From positions 1 through 64,000 of the forward strand of contig NZ_JAGHRB010000003.1 in NCBI RefSeq assembly GCF_017743995.1: a DNA stretch of 64,000 nt. Direction: 5' to 3'. The DNA is from Ruegeria sp. R13_0. GTDB lineage: Bacteria > Pseudomonadota > Alphaproteobacteria > Rhodobacterales > Rhodobacteraceae. The notes beneath the pieces are model-generated. The model saw only the letters and a list, made by a program, of their open reading frames with translations, made no database searches and was not told the DNA's origin. Below, piece after piece: positions 26,555 to 35,861 of this stretch. The number at the start of each line of letters is the position of its first letter. Within the stretch, counting starts at the first letter, position 1. Position numbers and translations under genes: made by a program.

Positions 26555-27134
26555 TCAGAACCTCTTGCACCCGTGCCCGCAAGGCCGGCAGCAGGTCGGT
26601 CTCGAACCACGGGTTTTTCTTGATCCATGCCGTATTGCGCCAGGACGGATGAGGCAAGGCAAAGATGTGCGGCGCGTGGTCCCGCCAATTACGAACCGTT
26701 TCGGTAACCGAACTGCGCACCCCGAGATGGTACTTATGGGCGTGCCCCCCGACCAACACTGTCAGAGGGACCGGCCCCAACGCCTGAACAACCCGGTCAT
26801 GCCAGGTCTTGCGGCACAAGGCGGGCGGTGGCAGATCCGCTTTTCGCTCGTCATATCCGGGAAAGCAAAAGGCCATGGGCACGATGGACAGACGATCCCG
26901 ATTGTAAAACACCCCCTCGTCGATCCCCAACCAATCGCGCAAGCGATCCCCGGAGGGGTCTGTAAAAGGCCGACCCGACTCATGTACCCGTGCGCCCGGA
27001 GCCTGCCCCGCAACCAGAATCGGAGTGCCAGCGCGGAACCAGACGACAGGGCGCGGCGCGTGCCGCGTCGCGGTTTGCGCAAACGCATCCGCACACAGCC
27101 GACAGGCCGAGATTTCCTTTTGCAGATCACTCAT
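26547..27134 (-). CDS. Uracil-DNA glycosylase family protein, [4Fe-4S] type
   Basis: The 195-residue protein has UDG-superfamily motifs: GQAPGARVHESGRPFTD (motif I), LVGGHAHKYHL, and C-terminal LPHPSWRN (motif II). Four cysteines at 11, 14, 90 and 107 follow the CxxC...C-x16-C layout known for iron-sulfur UDG families 4 and 5, so a [4Fe-4S] cluster is likely. Whether it removes uracil or another lesion, or has another role as some cluster-bearing relatives do, cannot be told. The start is well supported by the family N-terminus. Confidence 0.85.
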   Translation of the reverse strand: MSDLQKEISACRLCADAFAQTATRHAPRPVVWFRAGTPILVAGQAPGARVHESGRPFTDPSGDRLRDWLGIDEGVFYNRDRLSIVPMAFCFPGYDERKADLPPPALCRKTWHDRVVQALGPVPLTVLVGGHAHKYHLGVRSSVTETVRNWRDHAPHIFALPHPSWRNTAWIKKNPWFETDLLPALRARVQEVLND

Positions 27135-27371
27135 AGCCGCTGTCTTGCCCCGAAATCGTGAGTATCAAGGGAAGATAACCACCGTCCAACCTGCCGCCAA
27201 AACATCTTTTCGTGTTGATGTTTGCCACGATGTGATCTGCAGTTTGTGAAGGTGCATTGAACATTTGTTTCATAATTCGACATAATGTAGCCAACATGAA
27301 ACGATAGACTTCGCATCCAAACGCCCATCGAAAAGAGCGATCAAACCAAAGGATTGAGCAGCAGGCCAAGC

Positions 27372-28031
27372 ATGCTTGAGTTCGAGAATGTCAGTAAATC
27401 CTTCTGGACGGGGACGCGCCGCAAGGTGATCCTCGACCGGGTTTCGTTCCGTGTCGAACTCGGGACGTCGCTGGGTGTGCTTGCGCCGAACGGGACGGGA
27501 AAGACCACTCTGATCAATATGATGGCAGGTTTGGAAAAGCCCGATGAAGGGGTCATCCGGCGCGAGTGCAAGGTGTCTTTCCCGATGGGGTTTACCGGTG
27601 GTGTCTCCTCGAAGATGTCTGCATTGGAGAACGCACGCTATATCGCCAAAATCTACGGTATGGACCCCGACTATGTCGAAGCCTACTGCAGCTGGCTGTG
27701 CGGTCTCGGCGAGTATTTCAACCAGCCTATGGCCACCTATTCGTCGGGCATGAAGGCCAGATTCACCTTTGCGCTGATGCTGGCACTGGACTTCGACATG
27801 TATCTGATTGATGAGGGCATGCCCGCGTCTACGGATGTGGAATTCAACCATAAGGCCGGCGCGATCCTGCAGGAAAGGCTGCGCACGACAACGCTGGTCA
27901 TCGTGTCGCACAGCCCGGCAACGCTGGAGAAATTTGTGAAACAGGCGGCTGTTCTGGTCGACGGCCAGTTGCGCATGTTTGAAACCTTGGAAGAGGCAAA
28001 GCAGTTATATGACTACGAAACCCAAGGTTAG
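27372..28031 (+). CDS. kpsT: Capsule/surface polysaccharide ABC transporter ATPase, KpsT-like
   Basis: The 219-residue ATPase resembles KpsT/BexA: signature YSSGMKAR (123-130), Walker B MYLIDEG (143-149) and switch His180. KpsT normally pairs with the permease KpsM to export capsular polysaccharide. Walker A reads APNGTGKT (38-45), with Ala where the first Gly is usual. It overlaps the KpsE-like gene by 23 bases. ATG 27372 is used; an upstream TTG is possible. No kpsM is found in the window. Confidence 0.88.
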   Translation: MLEFENVSKSFWTGTRRKVILDRVSFRVELGTSLGVLAPNGTGKTTLINMMAGLEKPDEGVIRRECKVSFPMGFTGGVSSKMSALENARYIAKIYGMDPDYVEAYCSWLCGLGEYFNQPMATYSSGMKARFTFALMLALDFDMYLIDEGMPASTDVEFNHKAGAILQERLRTTTLVIVSHSPATLEKFVKQAAVLVDGQLRMFETLEEAKQLYDYETQG

Positions 28032-29577
28032 AAAATACAACTGGCGTCACAGGGCACAATCCGGCGCCTCGCCCGAGGCCCGCTCGGACGCGATGGCGCG
28101 CATCCGCAGCGCTACGCAGGCCTCGTCGGGCGAAACGCAGCCCGGAACCGAGCTGGACGATATCAAGCGCGAGGGCCTGACCGGTCGACAATTGCGCATC
28201 GCCCGGCGTCTGGCCAGCAAACACGGGCTGGCGGCGACCTCGGACTATGACGCGGTGCGCCTGTTGCGCAAGAAGGGCATTGACCCGTTCCGACGCAGCA
28301 ATTTGCTGGAGCTTGCCTCGGCAAATGCATCGGCGAAAACGGATGGTGACGAAACCGCACCCGTCCAGTTGCCACAACCGGTGAGCGAGGCCCCTCAGAC
28401 CCTGCCGGGACCAGAGATGAGCCCGGCCGAGCGGCGCGATCGCGAAATCGGTCAGATCCAGAAGGACATTGCCCTCCGCCGAAAGAAAAAGCTGGCGGCG
28501 TTGTTCGCGCGGCTTGCGGTGTTCGTCTTTTTGCCCACCTTTGCGGTGGGGTACTATTTCTACCAGGTTGCAACCCCGATGTACGCCAGCGATTCCGCCT
28601 TTTCGATCCTGCAAGCTGATGGCGGCGGCGGAACGATTGGCGGCCTGTTGAGCGGAACCCAATATGCAACCGCGCAGGATTCGGTTTCCACCCAAGAGTT
28701 TCTCGAATCCAAGGACGCATTAGAGCGTTTGGAACGCGACATGGGCTTTTCCCAAATCTTCAAGCAGGAATGGATCGACCCGATCCAGAGGCTGCCTCAG
28801 GACGCCAGTCTGGAAGACACCCACAAGCTGTATAAACGTATGGTGACCATCGGATATGACCCAAGCGACGGGATTGTTCGGATGGAAGTCGCAGCCCCCG
28901 AACCTGAAATCGCTGTCGAACTGTCGCAACGCCTGATCTCTTACGCGGAAGAGCGGATCAACAGCCTGTCCGGCCTCAAGCGCGAAGATCAGATGCGCGA
29001 TGCGCGCGAAGGGTTCGAGGCGGCGCAGACAGAGCGGCGCAAGGCGCAGGAAGCATTGATCGAGTTGCAGCTGCAGGGTGCCTTGCTGGACCCTGAAAAC
29101 GTCATCGCTGGTCTTCGCGGTCGGATCAATGAGATCGAGGTCGCCATTCAGGATAAAGAGCTGGAACTGGCCGCCTTACAAGACAACCGTCGCCCAAACC
29201 AGGCCAAGGTCGATGGCGTCAGTGCCGATATCGCCCGACTGGAGGTTGTCTTGGCCGAATTGAACGCCGAGATGCTGGACGCATCCGCAGGCGAAAACTC
29301 GCTGGCGCGGTTGAGCGTCCGAATCCAGATGGCGCAGGCTGATCTGGCAGCGCGTGACATGATGCTGCAAACGGCAATGCAACAAATGGAAACCACGCGA
29401 TCCGAAGCGAACCGCAAAGTGCGTTACCTGACGGTTTCGGTCAACCCAGTGGAGGCGCAGGACCCGACCTATCCAAGGAAGTTCGAAAATACGATTTTGG
29501 CTTTCCTGTTGTTTGCTGGTATCTACCTGATGATCTCGCTTACCGCGTCGGTCCTTCGTGAACAGGTATCCTCGTAA
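28009..29577 (+). CDS. kpsE: Capsule polysaccharide export inner-membrane protein, KpsE/BexC/CtrB-like
   Basis: The 522-residue polysaccharide co-polymerase-type protein has TM segments at about 163-185 and 495-514 and a long periplasmic coiled-coil-rich region between them, which links the inner-membrane transporter to the outer-membrane KpsD-type channel. Unusually, about 160 cytosolic residues precede the first TM segment, including the helical LTGRQLRIARRLASKHGLA and a Pro-rich linker. It overlaps kpsT by 23 bases and kdsA begins 5 bases after its stop. Confidence 0.88.
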   Translation: MTTKPKVRKYNWRHRAQSGASPEARSDAMARIRSATQASSGETQPGTELDDIKREGLTGRQLRIARRLASKHGLAATSDYDAVRLLRKKGIDPFRRSNLLELASANASAKTDGDETAPVQLPQPVSEAPQTLPGPEMSPAERRDREIGQIQKDIALRRKKKLAALFARLAVFVFLPTFAVGYYFYQVATPMYASDSAFSILQADGGGGTIGGLLSGTQYATAQDSVSTQEFLESKDALERLERDMGFSQIFKQEWIDPIQRLPQDASLEDTHKLYKRMVTIGYDPSDGIVRMEVAAPEPEIAVELSQRLISYAEERINSLSGLKREDQMRDAREGFEAAQTERRKAQEALIELQLQGALLDPENVIAGLRGRINEIEVAIQDKELELAALQDNRRPNQAKVDGVSADIARLEVVLAELNAEMLDASAGENSLARLSVRIQMAQADLAARDMMLQTAMQQMETTRSEANRKVRYLTVSVNPVEAQDPTYPRKFENTILAFLLFAGIYLMISLTASVLREQVSS

Positions 29578-29582
29578 GACAT

Positions 29583-30416
29583 ATGAAACATGTAAAAATC
29601 TCCGACCTTACGGTCGGCAACGACCTTCCGCTTACCATCATCGCCGGCCCCTGCCAGCTTGAGACGGCGGACCATGCCCAGATGATTGCGGGCGCCATGA
29701 AAGAAGCCTGCGACGCGGCCGGGGCGCAGTATGTATTCAAGGCGTCGTATGACAAGGCGAACCGAACCTCTTTGTCCGGCAAGCGCGGCATGGGGATTGA
29801 TGCGGGGCTGAAGGTTCTGGATGACATTCGCAGCACTATGGGCATTCCCGTGCTGACCGATGTCCACACCGAAGCCCAATGCGCCATCGCGGCCGAGGCC
29901 GTTGATATTCTGCAGATCCCAGCTTTTCTGTGCCGCCAGACCGATATGCTTTTGGCGGCGGGCGCAACGGGGAAGGCCGTGAACGTCAAGAAAGGCCAGT
30001 TTCTCGCCCCTTGGGAAATGGGCAACATTGTCGACAAGATCGAAAGCACTGGGAACCAGAACATTCTGCTGACGGAACGTGGAACCTCGTTCGGGTACAA
30101 TACTCTGGTGGCCGATATGCGGGGCCTGCCACAAATGGCGAAGACGGGCTATCCGGTCGTGATGGACGCGACGCATTCGGTTCAACAGCCGGGTGGCAAG
30201 GGTGGCTCCTCGGGTGGCCAGCGCGAATTCGCGCCGGTGATGGCGCGCGCCGCCGTATCGCTGGGGATCGGAGCGGTGTTCATCGAAACCCATCAGGACC
30301 CCGACACAGCACCGTCTGATGGCCCCAACATGATCCCGTTGGATCAGATGCCCCATCTTGTTGACACATTGATGCGTTTTGATGCGCTGGCCAAAGCGAA
30401 CCCGATTCAGATTTAA
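29583..30416 (+). CDS. kdsA: 3-deoxy-8-phosphooctulonate (KDO-8-P) synthase
   Basis: KdsA condenses phosphoenolpyruvate with arabinose-5-phosphate to KDO-8-P for lipopolysaccharide core and, in KpsMT-type systems, the poly-KDO capsule linker. The 277-residue protein has the motifs IIAGPCQLET, KASYDKANRTS and ATHSVQQPGG. Cys24 in AGPC is the residue that marks the metal-dependent class. It lies 5 bases after the KpsE-like gene and 15 bases before the phosphohexomutase. Confidence 0.95.
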   Translation: MKHVKISDLTVGNDLPLTIIAGPCQLETADHAQMIAGAMKEACDAAGAQYVFKASYDKANRTSLSGKRGMGIDAGLKVLDDIRSTMGIPVLTDVHTEAQCAIAAEAVDILQIPAFLCRQTDMLLAAGATGKAVNVKKGQFLAPWEMGNIVDKIESTGNQNILLTERGTSFGYNTLVADMRGLPQMAKTGYPVVMDATHSVQQPGGKGGSSGGQREFAPVMARAAVSLGIGAVFIETHQDPDTAPSDGPNMIPLDQMPHLVDTLMRFDALAKANPIQI

Positions 30417-30431
30417 CGATTGAGACTAGTT

Positions 30432-31928
30432 ATGACCAAACCCATTCCCGAGGTGACCCCAAACACCTGGAGCTTTCTGCGCGACCCGATGATCAAACCC
30501 ACAGGGTTCCGCGAATATGATGCACGCTGGAAATACCCTGATGAGATCAACCTGCCGGGCATGACCGCCCTTGGTCTGGGGATCGGTACTCAGATGCACA
30601 AACGCGGCATCGCGCCGGTCATTGCGGTCGGCAATGACTACCGCGATTATTCTCTGGCCATCAAAAACGCGCTGATCCTCGGCCTGATGCAGGCGGGTAT
30701 TCAGGTGAAGGACATCGGCCCTGCCCTCAGCCCAATGGCCTATTTCGCGCAGTTCCATCTGGATGTTCCGGCGGTGGCGATGGTCACCGCCAGCCACAAC
30801 CCCAACGGCTGGACCGGGGTTAAAATGGGTTTCGACCGACCGCTGACCCACGGCCCGGATGAGATGTCCGAACTGCGCGACATCGTTTTGAATGGTGAGA
30901 CTGTGGCGCGCGAGGGCGGCTCGTACGAATTCGTCGACGGCGTGAAAGAGGCCTATATCGACGATCTGGTCGGCGATTTCAAAATGTCCCGCCCGCTCAA
31001 GGTGGTTTGCGCCACGGGTAATGGCACCGCCTCGGCCTTTGCACCCGAGATTTTTGAGCGGATCGGTGTCGAGGTTGTGCCCAGCCACACCGAACTCGAC
31101 TACACGTTCCCGAACTACAACCCGAACCCCGAAGCCATGGAGATGTTGCACGACATGGCGAATTCGGTGAAATCCAGCGGCGCCGATCTGGCCTTGGGAT
31201 TTGACGGCGACGGCGATCGCTGCGGTGTGGTCGATGACGAGGGCGAAGAGATCTTCGCCGACAAGGTCGGTGTCATCATGGCGCGCGATCTGGCCAAGCT
31301 GCATCCCGGCGCGACCTTCGTGGCCGACGTGAAATCCACCGGCCTGTTTGCCAGTGATCCGGAACTGCAGGCCCTCTGCGTCAAGGCGGACTATTGGAAA
31401 ACCGGCCACAGCCATATGAAACGCCGGGTCAAAGAGATCGGAGCCCTCGCAGGGTTTGAGAAATCCGGTCACTACTTCCTCGCCGAGCCTGTTGGGCGCG
31501 GATATGACTGCGGGATGCGCGTGGCGGTGGAAATCTGCAAATTGATGGACCGCAACCCGGATCAGAGCATGTCCGACTTGCGCAAGGCCCTGCCCAAGAC
31601 GTGGTCCACCCCAACCATGTCGCCCTACGCGGCGGATACCGAGAAATACGACATCCTGCAGCGCCTCGTGGACAAGCTGGTCGCCAAGGCCGACGCAGGC
31701 GATAGCTTCGCGGGCCGGGCGATCAAAGAGGTCGTCACCGTCAACGGCGCACGTGTCATTCTGGACAATGGCAGCTGGGGTCTGGTGCGGGCCTCGTCGA
31801 ACACCCCCAATCTGGTGGTTGTCTGCGAAAGCAGCGAAAGCGAAGCAGAGATGCGGGCGATTTTTGCCGACATCGATGCTGTCATCCGGACCGAGCCCGG
31901 CGTCGGCGACTACGACCAAACGATCTAA
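30432..31928 (+). CDS. Phosphomannomutase/phosphoglucomutase
   Basis: This enzyme interconverts hexose 6- and 1-phosphates and so supplies mannose-1-P or glucose-1-P for nucleotide-sugar synthesis. The 498-residue alpha-D-phosphohexomutase has the active-site serine loop VTASHNPNGW, the metal loop LGFDGDGDRCG, the sugar-binding loop FEKSGHYF and the C-terminal phosphate loop RASSNTPNLV. ATG 30432 is used rather than a TTG 12 bases upstream. It is the last gene of the polysaccharide operon, followed by a stem-loop. Confidence 0.93.
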   Translation: MTKPIPEVTPNTWSFLRDPMIKPTGFREYDARWKYPDEINLPGMTALGLGIGTQMHKRGIAPVIAVGNDYRDYSLAIKNALILGLMQAGIQVKDIGPALSPMAYFAQFHLDVPAVAMVTASHNPNGWTGVKMGFDRPLTHGPDEMSELRDIVLNGETVAREGGSYEFVDGVKEAYIDDLVGDFKMSRPLKVVCATGNGTASAFAPEIFERIGVEVVPSHTELDYTFPNYNPNPEAMEMLHDMANSVKSSGADLALGFDGDGDRCGVVDDEGEEIFADKVGVIMARDLAKLHPGATFVADVKSTGLFASDPELQALCVKADYWKTGHSHMKRRVKEIGALAGFEKSGHYFLAEPVGRGYDCGMRVAVEICKLMDRNPDQSMSDLRKALPKTWSTPTMSPYAADTEKYDILQRLVDKLVAKADAGDSFAGRAIKEVVTVNGARVILDNGSWGLVRASSNTPNLVVVCESSESEAEMRAIFADIDAVIRTEPGVGDYDQTI

Positions 31929-31954
31929 AAGAAAGGGGCGCCGATACGCGCCCC
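31929..31954 (-). terminator. Terminator between phosphohexomutase and AsmA genes
   Basis: GGGGCGC (31935-31941) pairs with GCGCCCC (31948-31954). On the minus strand the stem is followed by TTTCTTTT, so it terminates the AsmA-family gene; a plus-strand role is weaker. Confidence 0.65.
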
Positions 31955-31956
31955 GA

Positions 31957-33903
31957 TCAATCCCCTCCGAACAGCTTGAACAAGCCTTTCTTGGCTTCCT
32001 CCTCTAGCTTGTCCTTCAGCACGTCCTCGATTTGATCCGTGTCTGTGATGGTCGTGTCCAGCTCTGACCCGACTTTTTCCAGAACCTTGGTTTTGGTGTC
32101 GTTTTCCAGATCTTTCAGCTTTCCTTCTGCCGCCGCCTCAATGACCTTTGTCAGGTCTGGGCGGATCGAAGGGTCGCTCCACGGACCGACGATGCGCACC
32201 GGCACGGCGATCCCTTCACCTGAATTGGCGCGCAGGGCGACCGGCGTGAACAGATAGTCGATATCGCGCGCGCCGATCCCGACGCGTCCCGCGCCATCCG
32301 CCCTGAAATTGTCCAGTGACATAAGCAGGTCATTGTTCGTCAGATTGCCGCCATCCATGGTGAAACTGGCCGTCAGGCTGTTGAACACAGTGGTCCCCCC
32401 GGACCCTTCGCCGCGCCCCATCAGCCGGTTCAGGTCGAAGCCGGAGATCACGCCTTTCCCGACCGCAATATCGCCCTTCCCGGACAGCGACCGCATGATC
32501 GCCTCCTCGGTCTGCCCGACGCCCAGAAACTCAAGCGAGGCCGAGGCCGTACCTGTCAGCCGTTCTATGCCTCCTAGCGTCGACAGCGCCTGCTGCACGT
32601 CGATTCCTTCAGCCTTGAAGTTTCCGCCGACGGACAGGCCGTTGCGATTGTTGGCCACCACTTGCCCGTTCAATTGCCCGGAAAACAGGGTTGCGGGTTG
32701 CATCTTCAGAACCGCACGCGATCGGTCGAGGGTGAGCGTCAGGTCGCTTTGTCCAAGCGTCATGTCCGGCACAGCGATGGAGGGCGCGGTGAGTCGAATC
32801 GACCCATTCGCCAAACCCAGCGCCGACGCGTCGATGGGCGTCGTCGACCATCCGTCGCTGGCAGAGGCCCCTCCACCACCGGATCCCGTGTCGACAGTGT
32901 CTGCGAAGGTCGAAAAATCCAGATCCCCGGCCCTCAAACGGGCTGTGATCTGTGGAGGGGCTGAAATCACGATATCCGCCTCGCCATCGAACCGGTTGTG
33001 ATCCAGCACTGCAGTCATGTTTCGCAAAGAGACGCGACCGTCCCGCGTATATGTCATCTGCCCCGACACATCTGCCACACGCCCCAGACCATTGGGCACC
33101 GCCACCCCTGCCTGCCCGAACGCGGCCAGTATGGCGTCGGTATTGTTGGTCTTGACCTCGGTCTTGCCGTCCATTTCTCCTTCGATGGTCGCGCGCCCGT
33201 TGAAGGCGATACGCCCGCCCGGCGCTGTCATCGAAAGCTCCAGAGGTGCCGCGCCGCCCGAGGCGAAGGCTGGCAGGTCAGGCAGCTTCAACTCCACCTG
33301 AACAGTGCCACCGGGCACGGCCATATTGGCCTCCATGATCATCGGGGCCGAGACACCCGGCCATTGCGCCGAGAGGTTGACGTCCCGAAAATTCCACTTG
33401 GTCGCTCCGTTTTCGACAAAGATCAGGCGCGCTTTGCTCAGTTCAAGCCGGTCGAGCGTGATCGGTTGCGTCGCCTGAGGCGCGGGCGCTGTTCCTCCGC
33501 CGGTGCTGGCTGCGGAGGTTGGTGCGGTCAGTTCCCAATTCCCCCGCCCATTGGCGTATTCCAGCCGCAGAACCGGGCTGTCGGCAAAGACCCGTTTGAT
33601 CCGGATCTCGCCCCCCCACAGCGCCGCCGCATCCACACCGAAAGACAGGCTTTCAGCGCTCAGCATCGGCTCAGACCCCGCCCAATCGGCGTTGCCGAAG
33701 GTGACCGGCCCCGTTTCAAGGCCAAGAACCGGCCAGAATGAGATCGAAACATCGCCCGAGAAGGTCAGGTCACGCCCCGTTTCCGCTTTAACCTGTTCAG
33801 CCAGTAGCGCCCCCAGTTTGTCGCCGGGCATTAACAAAAGCGCGCCCACGACAAGGCCCACAACGGCCACCAAGATGAACAGGATACGTATCAGCCATTT
33901 CAT
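31957..33903 (-). CDS. AsmA-family protein
   Basis: The 648-residue protein has an N-terminal TM anchor ([21 protein letters not shown]), an AsmA-type repeating beta-rich periplasmic body and a Lys/Glu/Asp-rich C-terminal tail. AsmA-like proteins are bridge-like lipid-transfer proteins spanning the periplasm and affecting outer-membrane assembly. [11 protein letters not shown] and [21 protein letters not shown] are typical of the C-terminal AsmA_2 region. It is divergent from rimO. Confidence 0.9.
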   Translation of the reverse strand: MKWLIRILFILVAVVGLVVGALLLMPGDKLGALLAEQVKAETGRDLTFSGDVSISFWPVLGLETGPVTFGNADWAGSEPMLSAESLSFGVDAAALWGGEIRIKRVFADSPVLRLEYANGRGNWELTAPTSAASTGGGTAPAPQATQPITLDRLELSKARLIFVENGATKWNFRDVNLSAQWPGVSAPMIMEANMAVPGGTVQVELKLPDLPAFASGGAAPLELSMTAPGGRIAFNGRATIEGEMDGKTEVKTNNTDAILAAFGQAGVAVPNGLGRVADVSGQMTYTRDGRVSLRNMTAVLDHNRFDGEADIVISAPPQITARLRAGDLDFSTFADTVDTGSGGGGASASDGWSTTPIDASALGLANGSIRLTAPSIAVPDMTLGQSDLTLTLDRSRAVLKMQPATLFSGQLNGQVVANNRNGLSVGGNFKAEGIDVQQALSTLGGIERLTGTASASLEFLGVGQTEEAIMRSLSGKGDIAVGKGVISGFDLNRLMGRGEGSGGTTVFNSLTASFTMDGGNLTNNDLLMSLDNFRADGAGRVGIGARDIDYLFTPVALRANSGEGIAVPVRIVGPWSDPSIRPDLTKVIEAAAEGKLKDLENDTKTKVLEKVGSELDTTITDTDQIEDVLKDKLEEEAKKGLFKLFGGD

Positions 33904-34000
33904 CGAACTGCTCTCCGCCTTCTTTGGCTTGTGTTTTAGGTATCATTCAAACCCACGGCCGCATTTGCAAGGGGAACCAATCCAAACTATATGCGGCCGC

Positions 34001-35389
34001 ATGAGTAGCAATCCGCCAAACCTCCGCCCCGACCTTGCCCCGTCTGCCCGGATCACCGACACGCCGCGTTCAGGCCAGCCGACCATTGGTATGGTCTCAT
34101 TGGGCTGCCCCAAAGCGCTGGTAGACAGCGAGCGCATCCTGACCAGGTTGCGCGCCGAAGGGTACGGCATTTCGCCCGATTATTCCGGGGCCGATGCCGT
34201 GATTGTGAACACCTGCGGGTTTCTGGACAGCGCCAAGGCCGAATCTCTGGACGCCATCGGCGAGGCTCTGGTCGAAAACGGCAAGGTCATCGTGACCGGC
34301 TGTTTGGGGGCCGAGCCGGACTATATCCGGGAACACCACCCGCGCATCATGGCCGTCACCGGCCCGCATCAATACGAGCAGGTTCTGGACGCAGTTCATG
34401 TGGCGGTGCCGCCTAATCCGGACCCCTTCGTGGACCTGTTGCCTGCCAGCTCGGTACAGCTGACTCCGCGGCATTACAGCTATCTGAAGATCTCCGAGGG
34501 CTGTAACCACAAGTGCAAGTTCTGCATCATCCCCGACATGCGCGGCAAGCTCGCCAGCCGTCCGGCCCATGCGGTGCTGCGCGAGGCCGAAAAGCTGGTC
34601 GACAACGGCGTGCGCGAGTTGCTGGTGATCAGTCAGGATACCTCGGCCTATGGGTTGGACCGGAAATACGATGTGAACCCGTGGAAAGATCGCGAGGTGC
34701 GCAGCCACATCACCGATCTGGCGCGCGAATTGGGGCAGCTCGATGCCTGGGTCCGGCTGCACTATGTCTACCCCTACCCGCATGTGCGCGAGTTGATCCC
34801 GCTGATGGCAGATGCGGGCTGCGCCGTGTTGCCCTATCTGGATATCCCCTTTCAGCACGCCCACCCGGATGTGCTGAAGCGCATGGCCCGTCCGGCGGCG
34901 GCTGCCAAAACACTCGATGAGATCAAGGCCTGGCGCGAGATTTGCCCGGACATCACTCTGCGCTCGACCTTCATCGTTGGCTATCCGGGTGAGACCGAGG
35001 CCGAATTCCAGACCCTGCTCGATTGGATGGACGAGGCGCAATTGGATCGTGTTGGTTGTTTTCAGTACGAAAACGTCGATGGTGCGCGCTCGAACGATCT
35101 GCCCGATCATGTGGCCCCCGAGGTCAAGCAGGACAGATGGGACCGTTTCATGGAGAAAGCGCAGGCGATCTCAGCGGCCAAACTGGACGCCAAGGTTGGT
35201 CAGACCCTTCAGGTTATCGTGGATGAGGTGGACGACGAGGCCGCGACTTGCCGAACCAAGGCCGATGCTCCCGAGATTGACGGCAACCTGTTCATTGATG
35301 AAGGGTTCGAAACCCTCAAACCCGGAGACCTCGTGACGGTCGAGGTCGATGAAGCGGGCGAGTATGACTTGTGGGGTAAACGGGTTTAA
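34001..35389 (+). CDS. rimO: Ribosomal protein S12 methylthiotransferase
   Basis: RimO adds a methylthio group to Asp88 (E. coli numbering) of S12 by radical-SAM chemistry with two [4Fe-4S] clusters. The 462-residue protein has the N-terminal UPF0004 domain ([25 protein letters not shown]), the radical-SAM motif CNHKCKFC and a C-terminal TRAM domain ([13 protein letters not shown] to the end). The start at 34001 follows the family N-terminus; a much longer in-frame opening runs back into the AsmA gene and is rejected. No strong ribosome site is seen. Confidence 0.95.
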   Translation: MSSNPPNLRPDLAPSARITDTPRSGQPTIGMVSLGCPKALVDSERILTRLRAEGYGISPDYSGADAVIVNTCGFLDSAKAESLDAIGEALVENGKVIVTGCLGAEPDYIREHHPRIMAVTGPHQYEQVLDAVHVAVPPNPDPFVDLLPASSVQLTPRHYSYLKISEGCNHKCKFCIIPDMRGKLASRPAHAVLREAEKLVDNGVRELLVISQDTSAYGLDRKYDVNPWKDREVRSHITDLARELGQLDAWVRLHYVYPYPHVRELIPLMADAGCAVLPYLDIPFQHAHPDVLKRMARPAAAAKTLDEIKAWREICPDITLRSTFIVGYPGETEAEFQTLLDWMDEAQLDRVGCFQYENVDGARSNDLPDHVAPEVKQDRWDRFMEKAQAISAAKLDAKVGQTLQVIVDEVDDEAATCRTKADAPEIDGNLFIDEGFETLKPGDLVTVEVDEAGEYDLWGKRV

Positions 35390-35507
35390 TCTCCCCTAAT
35401 TCTATGATCTGAAAGCTACAAAACAGATGGGGCAAGCGTGAGCGGAGTTTATTGGCGCTGGCCCGCCAAAGCCGCGATATTGAACTCGACACGGGTTGGA
35501 GGGTTTT

Positions 35508-35828
35508 ATGTTTCGGTTTCCGGCGATCTCATCTCATTTCAAAATACTAGCGGTTGCGGCCATGATGCTGGCGCCTCCGGTAGCGGCGCAGCACGCGCAT
35601 GGCGGCACGGTCAAGATTTTGTCGTTGGGTGGCAGCAAGCTGGTTATTCACAAGCGCAAGCAATTTGTTCACCGGCATCACGCAGCTCCGGTCCTCAAGC
35701 ACAAGGTCAAACCGGCCAAGCGTGTCCTGCACCCGCGTCGAAAATTGGTACTCAAGCATCACAGGCCGCGGCATCTGAAACACAGATCATTTGGTCTGCG
35801 TCACAAGATACATCGTAAGTTTCGCTGA
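35508..35828 (+). CDS. Secreted small histidine-rich, highly basic protein of unknown function
   Basis: The 106-residue protein is not recognised. GGAGGG precedes ATG 35508. A signal peptide (hydrophobic ILAVAAMMLAPPVAA, cleavage near residue 27) is followed by about 79 residues with roughly 14 His, very many Lys and Arg, and no Asp or Glu at all. Motifs recur loosely: VLKHK, LKHHRPRHLKHR, LRHKIHRK. Possible roles are metal buffering, binding of polyanions such as DNA or LPS, or antimicrobial activity; none is shown by the sequence. It stands alone between rimO and the dgkA gene. Confidence 0.75.
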   Translation: MFRFPAISSHFKILAVAAMMLAPPVAAQHAHGGTVKILSLGGSKLVIHKRKQFVHRHHAAPVLKHKVKPAKRVLHPRRKLVLKHHRPRHLKHRSFGLRHKIHRKFR

Positions 35829-35861
35829 GCGCTTTAGGTTTTAAGCGTAGCTTAACGCGTC

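Noticed and set aside
30426-31919. A 497-codon open frame on the minus strand
   Set aside because: It is the antisense shadow of the phosphohexomutase gene, whose active-site motifs are unmistakable.
33503-34000. A 166-codon N-terminal extension of rimO
   Set aside because: It runs antisense through the AsmA gene and is Ser/Arg/Pro-rich; the RimO family N-terminus begins at 34001.
35438-35818. A 126-codon plus-strand frame starting with GTG
   Set aside because: It overlaps the His-rich secreted protein in another frame; that frame has the ribosome site and signal peptide, this one has neither.
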